Shown here: positions 25,303 through 33,583 of the stretch, piece by piece
Layout of the letters: every line of letters begins with the position of its first letter
Numbering within the stretch: the stretch's first letter is position 1
Origin: Haliscomenobacter sp.
GTDB lineage: Bacteria; Bacteroidota; Bacteroidia; Chitinophagales; Saprospiraceae
Reading direction: 5' to 3'
Assembly (NCBI RefSeq): GCF_016718685.1
Contig: NZ_JADKCX010000024.1
Location: 39,148 to 103,147 of the forward strand
DNA: 64,000 bases
Notes under the pieces: model-generated
Told to the model about the DNA's origin: nothing
Database searches by the model: none
What the model saw: only the letters and a program-made list of their open reading frames with translations
Position numbers and translations under genes: made by a program

Positions 25303-25339
25303 AAATTTTTACTTTTTTTCGAAATAAACCATCATAGCA

Positions 25340-25870
25340 ATGAATCAATCAGAATTTGACATCAAAGAACACAAGCATAAGTTTGCCGTCTGGGCAGCGG
25401 GTAGAGCTGCAAGCGTTAAGTACCATCGATTTTCTGTTAAAACAGCAAGAGTGTTAATCGATTCCATAAACCTACATAAGTACATTGACCAACCAAGTGC
25501 TCTTCCTGAGCATTTTGATTCCGCACATGAGGAGTGGTGCGACGCCTTGATTAAAGTATCTCGTCCAACACTCTCATATGGAGTAGCGGCAAAACTCATC
25601 AATATTTACCTCAAATGCATCTTTGTTTGTGGCGGTCATCATGAACATGATAAGGTTAAAAGGATTCATCCTCCGATTGACCGGCTTTTACTGAAAGCAC
25701 TTGCTACAGATAGAATTGGCAACAGACAGGGCATTTGGAAGAGATATGCAGAAAAAGGATGGTCTAACTTTGACAAGAAGGATTATCAAGAAGTCATTGC
25801 AAACATAAAAGACATTTTTGAGCCAGGTGGACTATACAAGGTTGAACACTTCTGGACTGGACATCAATAA
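25340..25870 (+). CDS. conserved protein of unknown function (176 residues)
   Basis: I do not recognise a named family. The protein opens with IKEHKHKFAVWAAGRAASVK, has YGVAAKLINIYLKCIFVCGG (about 79-98), HEHDKVKRIHPPIDRLLLKA (about 100-119) and ends KVEHFWTGHQ. No signal peptide or membrane helix; predicted mainly helical and soluble. The conserved-looking AAKLINIYLK and HPPIDR segments suggest a genuine family found sporadically in accessory regions. It precedes an antitoxin-like/HNH cassette but is separated from it by 95 bases and has its own palindrome upstream. Lower GC than the flanking genes hints at horizontal acquisition. Confidence 0.75.
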   Translation: MNQSEFDIKEHKHKFAVWAAGRAASVKYHRFSVKTARVLIDSINLHKYIDQPSALPEHFDSAHEEWCDALIKVSRPTLSYGVAAKLINIYLKCIFVCGGHHEHDKVKRIHPPIDRLLLKALATDRIGNRQGIWKRYAEKGWSNFDKKDYQEVIANIKDIFEPGGLYKVEHFWTGHQ

Positions 25871-25965
25871 GTCATTGGTTTTTCAAGTTGCATACATTCC
25901 TCCTTGCATTTCCACAAAAAATGCCCTAAATTTATTCTTGCTTTTTACCTCCAAAACAAGGAACA

Positions 25966-26226
25966 ATGTCTTTAACTATCGAATTACCTGTAACTGTCGA
26001 GCATTCACTTCGAAAAAATGCAGAGAAACAAGGTGTTTCTCTAGAACGCTATATTTCAAGGTTACTGACTGAAATGGATGTTGAAAATTCTATAGAGTCT
26101 CAGGAAAATCTTTCCGAAGCTGAACTGCTACAACTCGTTCAGTTGAATGTTCATCCACAGGATTTAGAAGAATACTACCGATTAGCAGAAATATTTAAAA
26201 AGGTAACATCCACTAGAGGATCATGA
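25966..26226 (+). CDS. small antitoxin-like DNA-binding protein (RHH-type N-terminus)
   Basis: An 86-residue protein. The N-terminus LTIELPVTVEHSLRKNAEKQ then GVSLERYISRLLTE has the strand-helix-helix pattern of ribbon-helix-helix or antitoxin proteins (short beta strand with alternating residues, then an amphipathic helix and second helix). The acidic C-terminal half (SEAELLQLVQLNVHPQDLEE) could bind a partner protein. Its stop overlaps the next start as ATGA, and that gene overlaps the HNH gene the same way, so all three are translationally coupled. Assignment to RHH is by pattern only. Confidence 0.6.
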   Translation: MSLTIELPVTVEHSLRKNAEKQGVSLERYISRLLTEMDVENSIESQENLSEAELLQLVQLNVHPQDLEEYYRLAEIFKKVTSTRGS

Positions 26227-26364
26227 AAACTGATCTACCTAAATGATATTATTGAAATTGCCCATGCCAATAGAATTAAATATGTGATTGAATTAGCAAA
26301 GTTACGTAATAAATCGCTTGAGGACATGGTCTATGAATTAGGAATTAAACGTAAAGTGGCATGA
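26223..26364 (+). CDS. 46-residue small protein of the HNH cassette, one frameshift
   Basis: ATG 26223 (overlapping the previous TGA) runs into a stop after 7 codons, but removing one A from AAAA at 26226-26229 opens a 46-codon frame to TGA 26362-26364. The product starts MKLIYLNDIIEIAHANRIKY and ends YELGIKRKVA: helical, basic at the end. Its stop overlaps the HNH start (ATGA). The spacing on both sides is exactly that of a coupled gene, which supports the repaired reading over a non-coding gap. Function unknown. Confidence 0.5.
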
Positions 26365-26780
26365 CCGAATCTCTCAGAATGGAGGTACGCGTTAGAGCAC
26401 AGCATTGTTGTGAATACTGTCTTGCCCAAGAGATCATTTCTCATGATCCTTTTTCGGCTGAACACATTATTCCCTCGGCAAAGGGAGGAAAAGATGAATT
26501 GTCAAACCTAGCGTGGTCCTGCTTAGGGTGCAATTTTCATAAATTTACTGCAACTACTGCCATAGACCTTGTTTCAGAAGAGTTTGTGAGTCTTTTTAAC
26601 CCTCGTGAAAATAGTTGGGACGAGCATTTTAAATGGAATGAAGATAGTACAATAATTATTGGGCTTACTGCAATCGGTAGAGCAACCATCAATCGTTTGA
26701 AACTAAATAGGGAAGGACTGATAAACTTAAGAGCCATTCTCGTTGCAGCAGGGAAACATCCTCCTATATTACGAAAATAG
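26361..26780 (+). CDS. HNH endonuclease
   Basis: A 139-residue protein with a complete zinc-stabilised HNH module: RAQHCCEYCL (first Cys pair), AEHIIPSAKGGKDELSNLAW (His-Asn core) and CLGCNFHK (second Cys pair and final His). The C-terminal half (INRLKLNREGLINLRAILVA) is probably a nucleic-acid-binding helical region. Stand-alone HNH enzymes of this type cut DNA nonspecifically or act in defence and toxin roles. It is the third gene of an ATGA-coupled trio with an antitoxin-like protein and a 46-residue protein, which suggests one functional cassette. Confidence 0.85.
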   Translation: MTESLRMEVRVRAQHCCEYCLAQEIISHDPFSAEHIIPSAKGGKDELSNLAWSCLGCNFHKFTATTAIDLVSEEFVSLFNPRENSWDEHFKWNEDSTIIIGLTAIGRATINRLKLNREGLINLRAILVAAGKHPPILRK

Positions 26781-26786
26781 TTCAAC

Positions 26787-27902
26787 ATGCGTTACCTTCT
26801 AACATTCCTCCTTCTAACCCTCTCCACCATGTCCCATTCCCAATCCCGTGCACGCAATCACGGCATCCACATCGGCGTAATCCCCACGGGTAAACACAAC
26901 GCCATCACCGACGTAGGCAACGTACAAGTCGGCCAGGTTACCTTGCGCGAAGGGCAACAGATTCGCACCGGAGTCACCGTGATTGTGCCGGATACGGGTA
27001 ATCTTTTTCAACATAAAATTCCGGCTGCCATCTACGTCGGCAATGGGTTTGGCAAATTGGCGGGCAGCACCCAGGTGCAAGAGTTGGGCAATCTCGAAAC
27101 GCCCATTGCCCTGACCAACACCCTCAACGTGTCGACCGCCATGGACGCGCTGATTGAATACACCCTGAACCAGCCCGGCAATGAAAAAGCCCAATCGGTC
27201 AATGCCCTGGTGGGAGAAACCAACGATGGCTACCTCAACGACATTCGCGGGCGACATGTCAGCAAAGCACACGTACTACAAGCCATCAAAAATGCCAAAT
27301 CTGGCCCGGTGGAAGAAGGTTGTGTGGGTGCTGGAACGGGAACGGTGTGCTTCGGTTTTAAAGGGGGTATCGGTACGGCTTCGCGTAAATTCCCCGCTGA
27401 ACTGGGCGGGTATACGGTGGGCGTACTCGTACAAAGCAATTTTGGCGGCGTGCTGGAAATCAATGGCGCACCAGTAGGCCAGGAATTGAAACAATACTAC
27501 CTCAGCGAATATTTCAAAGATAAAGCCGATGGCTCCTGCATGATCGTGGTAGCAACAGACGCGCCCCTGGACAGCCGCAACCTGGAACGCCTGGCCAAAC
27601 GAGCCATGCTCGGTTTGGGCAAAACTGGGGGCATCGCCTCCAATGGTAGCGGCGATTATGTCATTGCATTCAGCACCGCAACGGGTCTGCGGGTCAAACA
27701 CGAAACCAAAGACTTGACGCAAACCGTGACAGTGCTCCGCAACGACGCCATGTCTGGCTTATTCATGGCCGTCATTGAAGCCACTGAAGAGGCGATCATC
27801 AATTCGCTGTTTCAAGCCACCACTACGGAAGGTAAAGATGGGCATAAAATTGAGGCATTGCCTTTGGATAAAATACTGCCCATTTTGAAAAAAATACAAT
27901 AA
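26787..27902 (+). CDS. P1 (S58) family peptidase, DmpA-like, secreted
   Basis: A 371-residue N-terminal-nucleophile hydrolase of the DmpA/L-aminopeptidase family. The signal peptide ends MSHSQ. Family motifs: HNAITDVGNVQVG (about 37), RTGVTVIVP, TNTLNVSTA, GETNDGYLND, GAGTGTVCFGFKGGIG, and GGIASNGSGDYV (about 282), where the serine of NGSGD is the expected self-cleavage nucleophile. Self-processing at that serine would give two chains. The enzymes remove N-terminal amino acids, including D-amino acids or beta-peptides. A paralogue is at 38536. It begins 6 bases after the HNH gene but is probably separate, as its codon use and GC content match the core genome. Confidence 0.88.
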   Translation: MRYLLTFLLLTLSTMSHSQSRARNHGIHIGVIPTGKHNAITDVGNVQVGQVTLREGQQIRTGVTVIVPDTGNLFQHKIPAAIYVGNGFGKLAGSTQVQELGNLETPIALTNTLNVSTAMDALIEYTLNQPGNEKAQSVNALVGETNDGYLNDIRGRHVSKAHVLQAIKNAKSGPVEEGCVGAGTGTVCFGFKGGIGTASRKFPAELGGYTVGVLVQSNFGGVLEINGAPVGQELKQYYLSEYFKDKADGSCMIVVATDAPLDSRNLERLAKRAMLGLGKTGGIASNGSGDYVIAFSTATGLRVKHETKDLTQTVTVLRNDAMSGLFMAVIEATEEAIINSLFQATTTEGKDGHKIEALPLDKILPILKKIQ

Positions 27903-27950
27903 AACAGTAAAAACGAAACCGCAAAAGATTTGTCAAGGCACGATTCGTTT

Positions 27951-27976
27951 GCTTTTCACTTTTCACTTTTCACTTA
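27951..27976 (+). repeat. short tandem repeat of CTTTTCA
   Basis: Three to four direct copies of CTTTTCA lie 10 bases before the DUF1330-like gene, in the position of a leader. Such heptamer arrays can vary in number and alter promoter spacing, but no such effect is shown here. Confidence 0.5.
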
Positions 27977-27986
27977 AATTTCTACC

Positions 27987-28292
27987 ATGCTCTACATCAC
28001 CCAACTGATTTATCTTAAAGCAGGCCAAGAAGCCATTTTTGACGAATTTGAGGCGGTGGCCATCCCCGGCATTGCACGTTACAATGGCCGCATGCTATTT
28101 CGGCTTCGGCCAGGTAGCGCCGCAGATTTTATCGAAAATCAGATCGAACAACCCTATGAAATTCATCTGGTTGAATTTGCGTCTGATCTGGATTTCCAAA
28201 ACTTCATGCAGGATGAAGAACGCAAGCGATTTTTGCACCTTAAGGAGCAATCCATTCAATCTGTCGTATTGATTAAGGGTACAAAGTTGTAA
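27987..28292 (+). CDS. DUF1330/EthD-type dimeric alpha-beta barrel protein
   Basis: A 101-residue protein with ferredoxin-like dimeric barrel pattern: strand LYITQLIYLKAG, helix EAIFDEFEAVAIPGIARY, strand GRMLFRLRPG, strand YEIHLVEFAS, helix FQNFMQDEERKRF and final strand QSVVLIKGTKL. DUF1330 and related ABM proteins bind or modify small aromatic molecules; the substrate is unknown. It stands alone between a P1 peptidase and a TonB receptor. Confidence 0.68.
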   Translation: MLYITQLIYLKAGQEAIFDEFEAVAIPGIARYNGRMLFRLRPGSAADFIENQIEQPYEIHLVEFASDLDFQNFMQDEERKRFLHLKEQSIQSVVLIKGTKL

Positions 28293-28303
28293 ACAAAGTC
28301 TCC

Positions 28304-28311
28304 TATCTTTG
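28304..28311 (+). promoter_or_regulatory. -7 element for the TonB receptor gene
   Basis: TATCTTTG matches TAnnTTTG; start near 28317 and a 27-base leader to ATG 28344. The nearest TTG upstream is 14 bases away, shorter than usual, so confidence is modest. Confidence 0.4.
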
Positions 28312-28343
28312 TTTAGCCTACATCAACTTCAATCGATACGACC

Positions 28344-30400
28344 ATGCGTTGCTCCCTTTTGCTTCTTTTTGTAACCCTACAGTTCAGCCTTTTTGCGCAG
28401 GATAAACCAACTGAGGACACCCTCCGCACCCTCGACATTGCCCCTGTAACCGTCAGTGCATCCCGCTTTGAGGCCAAAAACAATCGGCTGCCTTTTGCCA
28501 TCAGCATTTTGAATAAAAACCAGATTCAAAGGGCGCAGGCGCAGCTCTCGCTCAACGAATCACTGGTGGCACTCCCTGGGGTTTTCACCCTCAATCCCGA
28601 CAACTTTTCGCAAGACTTGCGGATTTCCATCCGGGGTTTTGGCGCCCGTGCTGCTTTTGGTATTAGGGGCATCCGGTTATTTGTAGATGGACTTCCAGAA
28701 TCAACTCCCGACGGTCAGGCGGACGTAGACAACGTGGATGCCGGCGCACTGCAGCGGCTGGAGTTACTACGCGGTGCATCGGCGGGCTTGTACGGCAATG
28801 CTTCTGGCGGGGTGCTCAATTTGAGTACCGAAGAACCCAGCAAACAAAGTTTTGTCGAAACCCAGGCTTTGGCGGGCAGTTTTGGGTTTCAACGTTTCCA
28901 GGTCAAATCCGGGTTTATGTCGGGGAAATTAGGCGTTTTTGCCAGTGCTTCGCAAAACCAGCAGGATGGATTCCGCGCCCAAAGCGCTATGAAGCAAACC
29001 ACTTTGAACCTCAAATTGCGCTACCAACTCAGCGAAGATGCCAAGCTATCGCTGTTGTTCAACTACGGCAACAGCCCTTATGCTCAAGACCCTGGTGGAT
29101 TAACCGCCGAGCAAGTTGTCAGCGATCGTCGGCAAGCCCGAACTGCCAACGTACAATTTAACGGTGGTGAAGAAGTAAGCCAAGGGCGAGTTGGATTGGT
29201 GTTTGAAAAACAGTTTTCGGTCAAACACCGGCTCACGGCGCGAGGTTTTGTGACCAGCCGGGACTTCGCCAACCGCCTGGCTTTTTTGGGTGGTGGTTGG
29301 GTCGAGTTTCAGCGCAATTTTGGCGGACTAGGGATAAATTACCTCTACACCAGTGGCCAGTACCGCTCGCAGTTGGGCCTGGAGTGGAACGACCAACGCG
29401 ACAATCGCCAGCGTTACAACAATGAAAGTGGCCAAAGAGGGGCGCTTACTTTTGACCAAATCGAACGTTTCCGCAGTGTCGGTGCATTTTGGTTGAACGA
29501 ATTGACGCTGGGCAAAAAATTGACCCTCACGGCCGCTACCCGCTTTGATGCCCTCCAATTGAGCGCTACGGATCAGTTTTTGAGTGATGGCGACCAAAGT
29601 GGAGAAAACAATTTCAATCGCTTCAACCCCAGCTTAGGCGCCGTATTTGTAGCCAGCAAGTGGGCCAATGTATACGCCAATCTGGCCAGCAATTTTGAAA
29701 CCCCTACCCTCACCGAACTCTCCGCTAATCCCAACAACCTGGGCGGATTCAACCCCGATTTGCAGCCACAACGCTCCTTGAATTATGAATTGGGCACCAA
29801 ACTACTGGTCAATGACCGCGTGGGTTTTGACCTGGCTTTGTTTCAAATCAATCTGCAAGACGAACTGGTGCCTTACCAATTGGCTAATGCACCGGGGCGC
29901 ACTTTTTTCCGCAACGCAGGCAAATCCAAACGCCGTGGAGTGGAAGCGGCGCTGAATGTACGCCTGGAAGAAGGCTTATTCTTGACGCTGAATTACACCT
30001 TTTCTGATTTTATCTATCAGGAATATGAAGCCAATGGGGTCGTTTTCACGGGCAATGCCCAGCCCGCAGTGCCCCGACACCATCTCTTTAGCATTCTGCA
30101 ATGGGCACACCGCTCAGGTTTTTTGTGGCGGGACAAGTGCGGAACATCAGCAGTGTATTTGTCAATGATGCCAATTCGGTTACCAATCCAGGCAATACGC
30201 TCTGTTCGATACGCGCCGGACATGCTTTTCAATTGGGTAAATTCTGGAAAATAGAGCCTTTCGCGGGCATCAATAATATTTTTGGAATTGAATATACCAA
30301 CAACATTCTCCTCAACGCGGTAGGCAATCGGTTTTTTGAACCTGGAGCAGCGCAGGCCACCTATTACGGGGGGCTGAAGCTGAGTTGGCGGAAAAACTGA
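28344..30400 (+). CDS. TonB-dependent outer-membrane receptor, one frameshift
   Basis: Outer-membrane active-uptake channel. Signal peptide to LFAQ; plug domain with TVSASRFEAKNNRLPFAISI (TonB-box-proximal), IRGFGARAAFGIRGIRLFVDG and LLRGASAGLYGNASGGVLN; then a beta-barrel with alternating strands such as NVYANLASNFETPTLTELSA and QPQRSLNYELGTKL. At T6 (30119-30124) the frame is lost; adding one T joins HRSGF to FVAGQVRNISSVFVNDAN and carries the barrel to its proper end at KLSWRKN. The repaired length of about 685 residues is normal. The shape resembles siderophore/haem receptors of the FecA type rather than SusC (no N-terminal carboxypeptidase-like domain). Ligand unknown. Confidence 0.87.
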
Positions 30401-30496
30401 GCCCTTTGTACTTCGTCAAAATTCGCTTAGCTTTCCCGCTCTTTTTTGAACAAGCACTGAATTAACAACGACTGATTAACCAAAAATTCAATCCTG

Positions 30497-30931
30497 ATGT
30501 CAAGCAGATTTGCACTTTTTTCCCTATTTATGTTCTTCTTATTGAGCGCTTGTAATGGTCAAAAACCCGATGGAACTCCAACGGTTGGAGGAGATAGAGA
30601 CAAGCACGGCTGCATTGGTTCCGCTGGTTATCAATGGTCAGAATTGCGCGGCGAATGCATCCGGCTTTTTGAAGCAGGTATTCGCCTGGATCCACAAGCC
30701 AAGGAATTGAACCAAACCACTTCAGCCTTTGTCGTTTTCAAATCTATGGACGAGGATGCCAAGGCGGAGCTTTTTTTACCCGGCGAAAAAAAATCCATGC
30801 TTTTGCCACGGGTTGGAAAGGAGGATGCGGGTACCTGGAAAAACAAAAAATATACCCTAAAGCAATGGAGGGGAATGTATTCACTGGAAAATAGCCAGAA
30901 AAAGTTATTGTATCAAGGGGCTGGCAGCTAG
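30497..30931 (+). CDS. lipoprotein of unknown function
   Basis: A 144-residue protein with a signal peptide ending in the lipobox LLSAC (Cys19). The mature part starts with a cysteine-bearing segment, KHGCIGSAGYQWSELRGECI, which could form a disulfide, followed by a small beta-rich domain with FVVFKSMDEDAKAELFLPG. I recall similar short lipoproteins in Bacteroidota but no function. It stands alone, 97 bases after the TonB receptor, and ends before a strong bidirectional hairpin. Confidence 0.75.
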   Translation: MSSRFALFSLFMFFLLSACNGQKPDGTPTVGGDRDKHGCIGSAGYQWSELRGECIRLFEAGIRLDPQAKELNQTTSAFVVFKSMDEDAKAELFLPGEKKSMLLPRVGKEDAGTWKNKKYTLKQWRGMYSLENSQKKLLYQGAGS

Positions 30932-30961
30932 TAATGTGCTTGCGTGTTCGACAGCTATCCG

Positions 30962-31005
30962 TAGACCCTATGCAAATTTCCGCCGGAAACGCTGCATAGG
31001 GTCTA
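30962..31005. terminator. bidirectional terminator hairpin
   Basis: TAGACCCTATGCA (30962-30974) and its exact complement (30993-31005) form a 13-base stem with an 18-base loop, in the 89 bases between convergent genes. TGACTTTT follows on the plus side. Confidence 0.75.
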
Positions 31006-31020
31006 TGACTTTTCCTATAC

Positions 31021-32019
31021 TTACATCAAAAGCTTCTTCGCGAATTCCACACATTTCGTCACTTCCTTCACCGCATCAGAACCTGCGGGAACGGCGTATT
31101 CCAATTCAACGGAAACCGGGAATTTGTATTTTTTGGATTTCATCAAGGTCAAAATTTCCTTGATAGGCGTATCTCCTTTGCCCCATTCCAGGTTGCCCGC
31201 GCCATTGGCGGGGGTAGTGCGGTCTTTCATGTGCATGCTGGTGATGCGGTCATGTTTGGCTTCGATCAGCGCCAGCAAAGACGCTGTGGTGTTTTTGCCC
31301 CCTGCCGCAATGTAGTGGCCACAATCCAAGTTGAGTGAATTGTAAGGGGATTGCGCCAGCGCCTCATCCCAAAGCACATCGGTAGCCTGGGTGTGGGCGT
31401 GGTAGCCAATGTACACCTTGTGTTTGGCCCCCAGATCACCTAGCCTTTTGGTTTGCGCGCCATCCGTTGGCATTTCCAGGGTAACCGAAGTGGCGCCAAG
31501 AGCCTTGGCTGCCCGCAAGCCGTATTCTACCTCGGCATCTGAGTTGTTGGGGCCAAAAGCGTTGGGTTTATAGGCGTAAATCTTCACCCCAGCTGCGTTG
31601 AACTTCTTGCGGATTTCTTTGAATTTATCCATTGAAACTGTAGCGCGCCATTCGGCTACTTGTTTGTTGTAGGCTGCAATTTGCGCCCGCTGCTCATCGG
31701 TCAGTTGTGGGCGTTGTCCCCCCGCAGGAGGAGGCCCCATGCGGATCGGATTCGGGTTTTTTGGCTTTCCTGCGAATTCCTCAGTGGGGTCACCCATTAG
31801 TTCAATGGCGCTGATGTTGCTTTCTACGCAAAATTGGATCAACTTATCTACATCGTGCGGCATGCTGCGGAAAGAATAGGTAATGGCTCCGATTTGTACG
31901 CCGCCAAATTTTGAATTGGGTTTGCTCTGCAGCCAATTCATGGCAGGATTGACGGTATAACCAAGCAGAGCCAGAAGGCTTATGGCGAAAAAACTACGCC
32001 CTAAAAATGCGTTTTTCAT
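31021..32019 (-). CDS. exported sugar phosphate isomerase/epimerase-like TIM-barrel protein
   Basis: A 332-residue xylose-isomerase-like TIM barrel (AP endonuclease 2 superfamily) with an N-terminal membrane/signal segment (FFAISLLALLGYTVNPA). Metal-ligand motifs are present: SAIELMGD (first Glu), VTLEMPTDG, NLDCGHY, SMHMKDR and the final VSVELEY. A proline/glutamine-rich insert lies at about 95-115 (PNPIRMGPPPAGGQRPQL). Bacteroidota have many exported members of this family, often acting on 3-keto-sugars or inositol derivatives; substrate unknown. It ends against a shared terminator with the upstream lipoprotein gene. Confidence 0.85.
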   Translation of the reverse strand: MKNAFLGRSFFAISLLALLGYTVNPAMNWLQSKPNSKFGGVQIGAITYSFRSMPHDVDKLIQFCVESNISAIELMGDPTEEFAGKPKNPNPIRMGPPPAGGQRPQLTDEQRAQIAAYNKQVAEWRATVSMDKFKEIRKKFNAAGVKIYAYKPNAFGPNNSDAEVEYGLRAAKALGATSVTLEMPTDGAQTKRLGDLGAKHKVYIGYHAHTQATDVLWDEALAQSPYNSLNLDCGHYIAAGGKNTTASLLALIEAKHDRITSMHMKDRTTPANGAGNLEWGKGDTPIKEILTLMKSKKYKFPVSVELEYAVPAGSDAVKEVTKCVEFAKKLLM

Positions 32020-32155
32020 TGTTTAACGTTTGATTGCGATTTGATGAAAGATATACACCGAAGGGGGTGTACAACCTTAAAAGTCTACAAATCCATCACT
32101 ATTTTCAAATTTTCTTGCACTTTTACTTTGAGGTAAATTCAGGGATGCCAAAAAA

Positions 32156-33583
32156 TCATACACTTAATGTGAGGATAAACTCCGAGCCGATTCCCTCATT
32201 AGAAATTACTTCTAAATTCCCCCCATGCCCTTTGGTCACAATGTCATAAGCCAAGCTCAGCCCCAGGCCCGTCCCTTGCCCCGTCGGCTTCGTCGTAAAA
32301 AAGGGCTGGAAGATTTTGTCTTTGATGGCTTTGGGGATGCCGTTGCCATTGTCTTGTACCTTGATCTCTATAGCGTTTTCCAAGCGCTTTGTCGTGAGCG
32401 TGACCGTTGGCGTGTAATTTTCGGGAGCTTGCTGCTGGCGTTGCTGAACCGCATAAAATCCATTGTTGATCAGGTTGAGGAGCACCCGGCCTATGTCTTG
32501 CGGGATAACTTCAACGCGGGGTAAGGTTTGATCAAAATCAGTTTGCATCGTTGCATTGAAACTATTATCTTTTGCCCGCAGGCCATGATAAGCCAGGCGC
32601 AAGTACTCATCGGCGAGGGCGGTGAGGTCGGTAGGTTCTTTAGTCCCAGTGCTGGCCCGGGAGTGCTCAAGCATGCCTTTGACGATGGAGGAAGCGCGTT
32701 GGCCGTGGTGGTTGATTCTCTGGAGGTTTTGTTTGAGGTCGGCGGCGATGGCTTTTACTTCCTCCGTATCTCCTTTTTCAATTTCTTCGGTCAGTTCGTC
32801 CAGCAATTCAGTACTCACTTCCGAGAAGTTGTTGACAAAATTCAGCGGGTTTTGAATTTCATGGGCAATGCCCGCCGTGAGTTCACCCAGCGAGGCGAGT
32901 TTTTCGGATTGAATGAGTTGAGCCTGCGTAGCTTTGAGCTCGGTCAGGGAATGATTGAGTTCGGTGGTGCGTTCACTGACCTGTTGCTCCAGGGTTTCAT
33001 TTTGTGAAGCAAGAATGGTTTGTTTCTCTTGCTCTTTGAGCAAATTTTCAGCCGATAATTTCTGGATGGATCGGTTGCGTTTTTTGAGTTGTTGGTTGGA
33101 CCAAAAGAGGGAAATACCCAGCAGTGTCAGCAGGAAAACGCCTACGAATAAAAAGTTACGCGTACGGTTTTCAAGCGTTAGGCGCTGATTCAGTTCGGTG
33201 ATTTCCAGTTGTTTGATTTTTTGCCTTTGGGCTTCCTGTTGGCGCTTGGCCTCCGCTTGTTTGCGTTCCGTTTCTACTTTTAATTGTTCGGTTAATAACT
33301 TTTGTTGCAGACTGGCATTTTGCAGTTTCTGGTTTTCGAGCAGTTTTTGCAGGGTGATCTCTTTGAGTTGTTCCGAATAGCGGGCATACTGTACTTTTTC
33401 CAGCTCAGACAGGATAAATTTGTCCTCAAAATTGACCGAGTCTTCCGGAAACAGCAGCGGATTGTTGTTGATTTTAAGGCGGGCGGTATCGGGCTTTTGG
33501 GCAATGAGCATGGATCCACATGCCAGGAAAATCAATCCAGCAAGGCAATAAGTGATCGAACGAATGTAGTAGGTTGTGGTCAT
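32156..33583 (-). CDS. membrane histidine kinase with coiled-coil sensor, partner of caspase-TPR protein
   Basis: A 475-residue kinase: signal-like N-terminus (LAGLIFLACGSMLIAQ), about 45 residues of linker, a long glutamine/lysine-rich coiled coil (about 65-140, e.g. KRQQEAQRQKIKQLEITELN), a transmembrane helix (FLFVGVFLLTLLGISLFW), another coiled coil, and a kinase core of the NtrB-like type: GIAHEIQNPLNFVNN, LLNLINNGFYA, DNGNGIP, TKPTGQGTGLGLSLAYD. In many Bacteroidota kinases of this layout the periplasmic part carries TPR repeats; here TPRs are in the upstream gene, whose stop overlaps this ATG (ATGA). The pair is therefore translationally coupled and may form one sensory unit. Confidence 0.87.
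   Translation of the reverse strand: MTTTYYIRSITYCLAGLIFLACGSMLIAQKPDTARLKINNNPLLFPEDSVNFEDKFILSELEKVQYARYSEQLKEITLQKLLENQKLQNASLQQKLLTEQLKVETERKQAEAKRQQEAQRQKIKQLEITELNQRLTLENRTRNFLFVGVFLLTLLGISLFWSNQQLKKRNRSIQKLSAENLLKEQEKQTILASQNETLEQQVSERTTELNHSLTELKATQAQLIQSEKLASLGELTAGIAHEIQNPLNFVNNFSEVSTELLDELTEEIEKGDTEEVKAIAADLKQNLQRINHHGQRASSIVKGMLEHSRASTGTKEPTDLTALADEYLRLAYHGLRAKDNSFNATMQTDFDQTLPRVEVIPQDIGRVLLNLINNGFYAVQQRQQQAPENYTPTVTLTTKRLENAIEIKVQDNGNGIPKAIKDKIFQPFFTTKPTGQGTGLGLSLAYDIVTKGHGGNLEVISNEGIGSEFILTLSV

Noticed and set aside
27951..27976. CRISPR-like direct repeats
   Set aside because: Units of 7 bases without spacers; a simple tandem repeat. No cas genes in the window.
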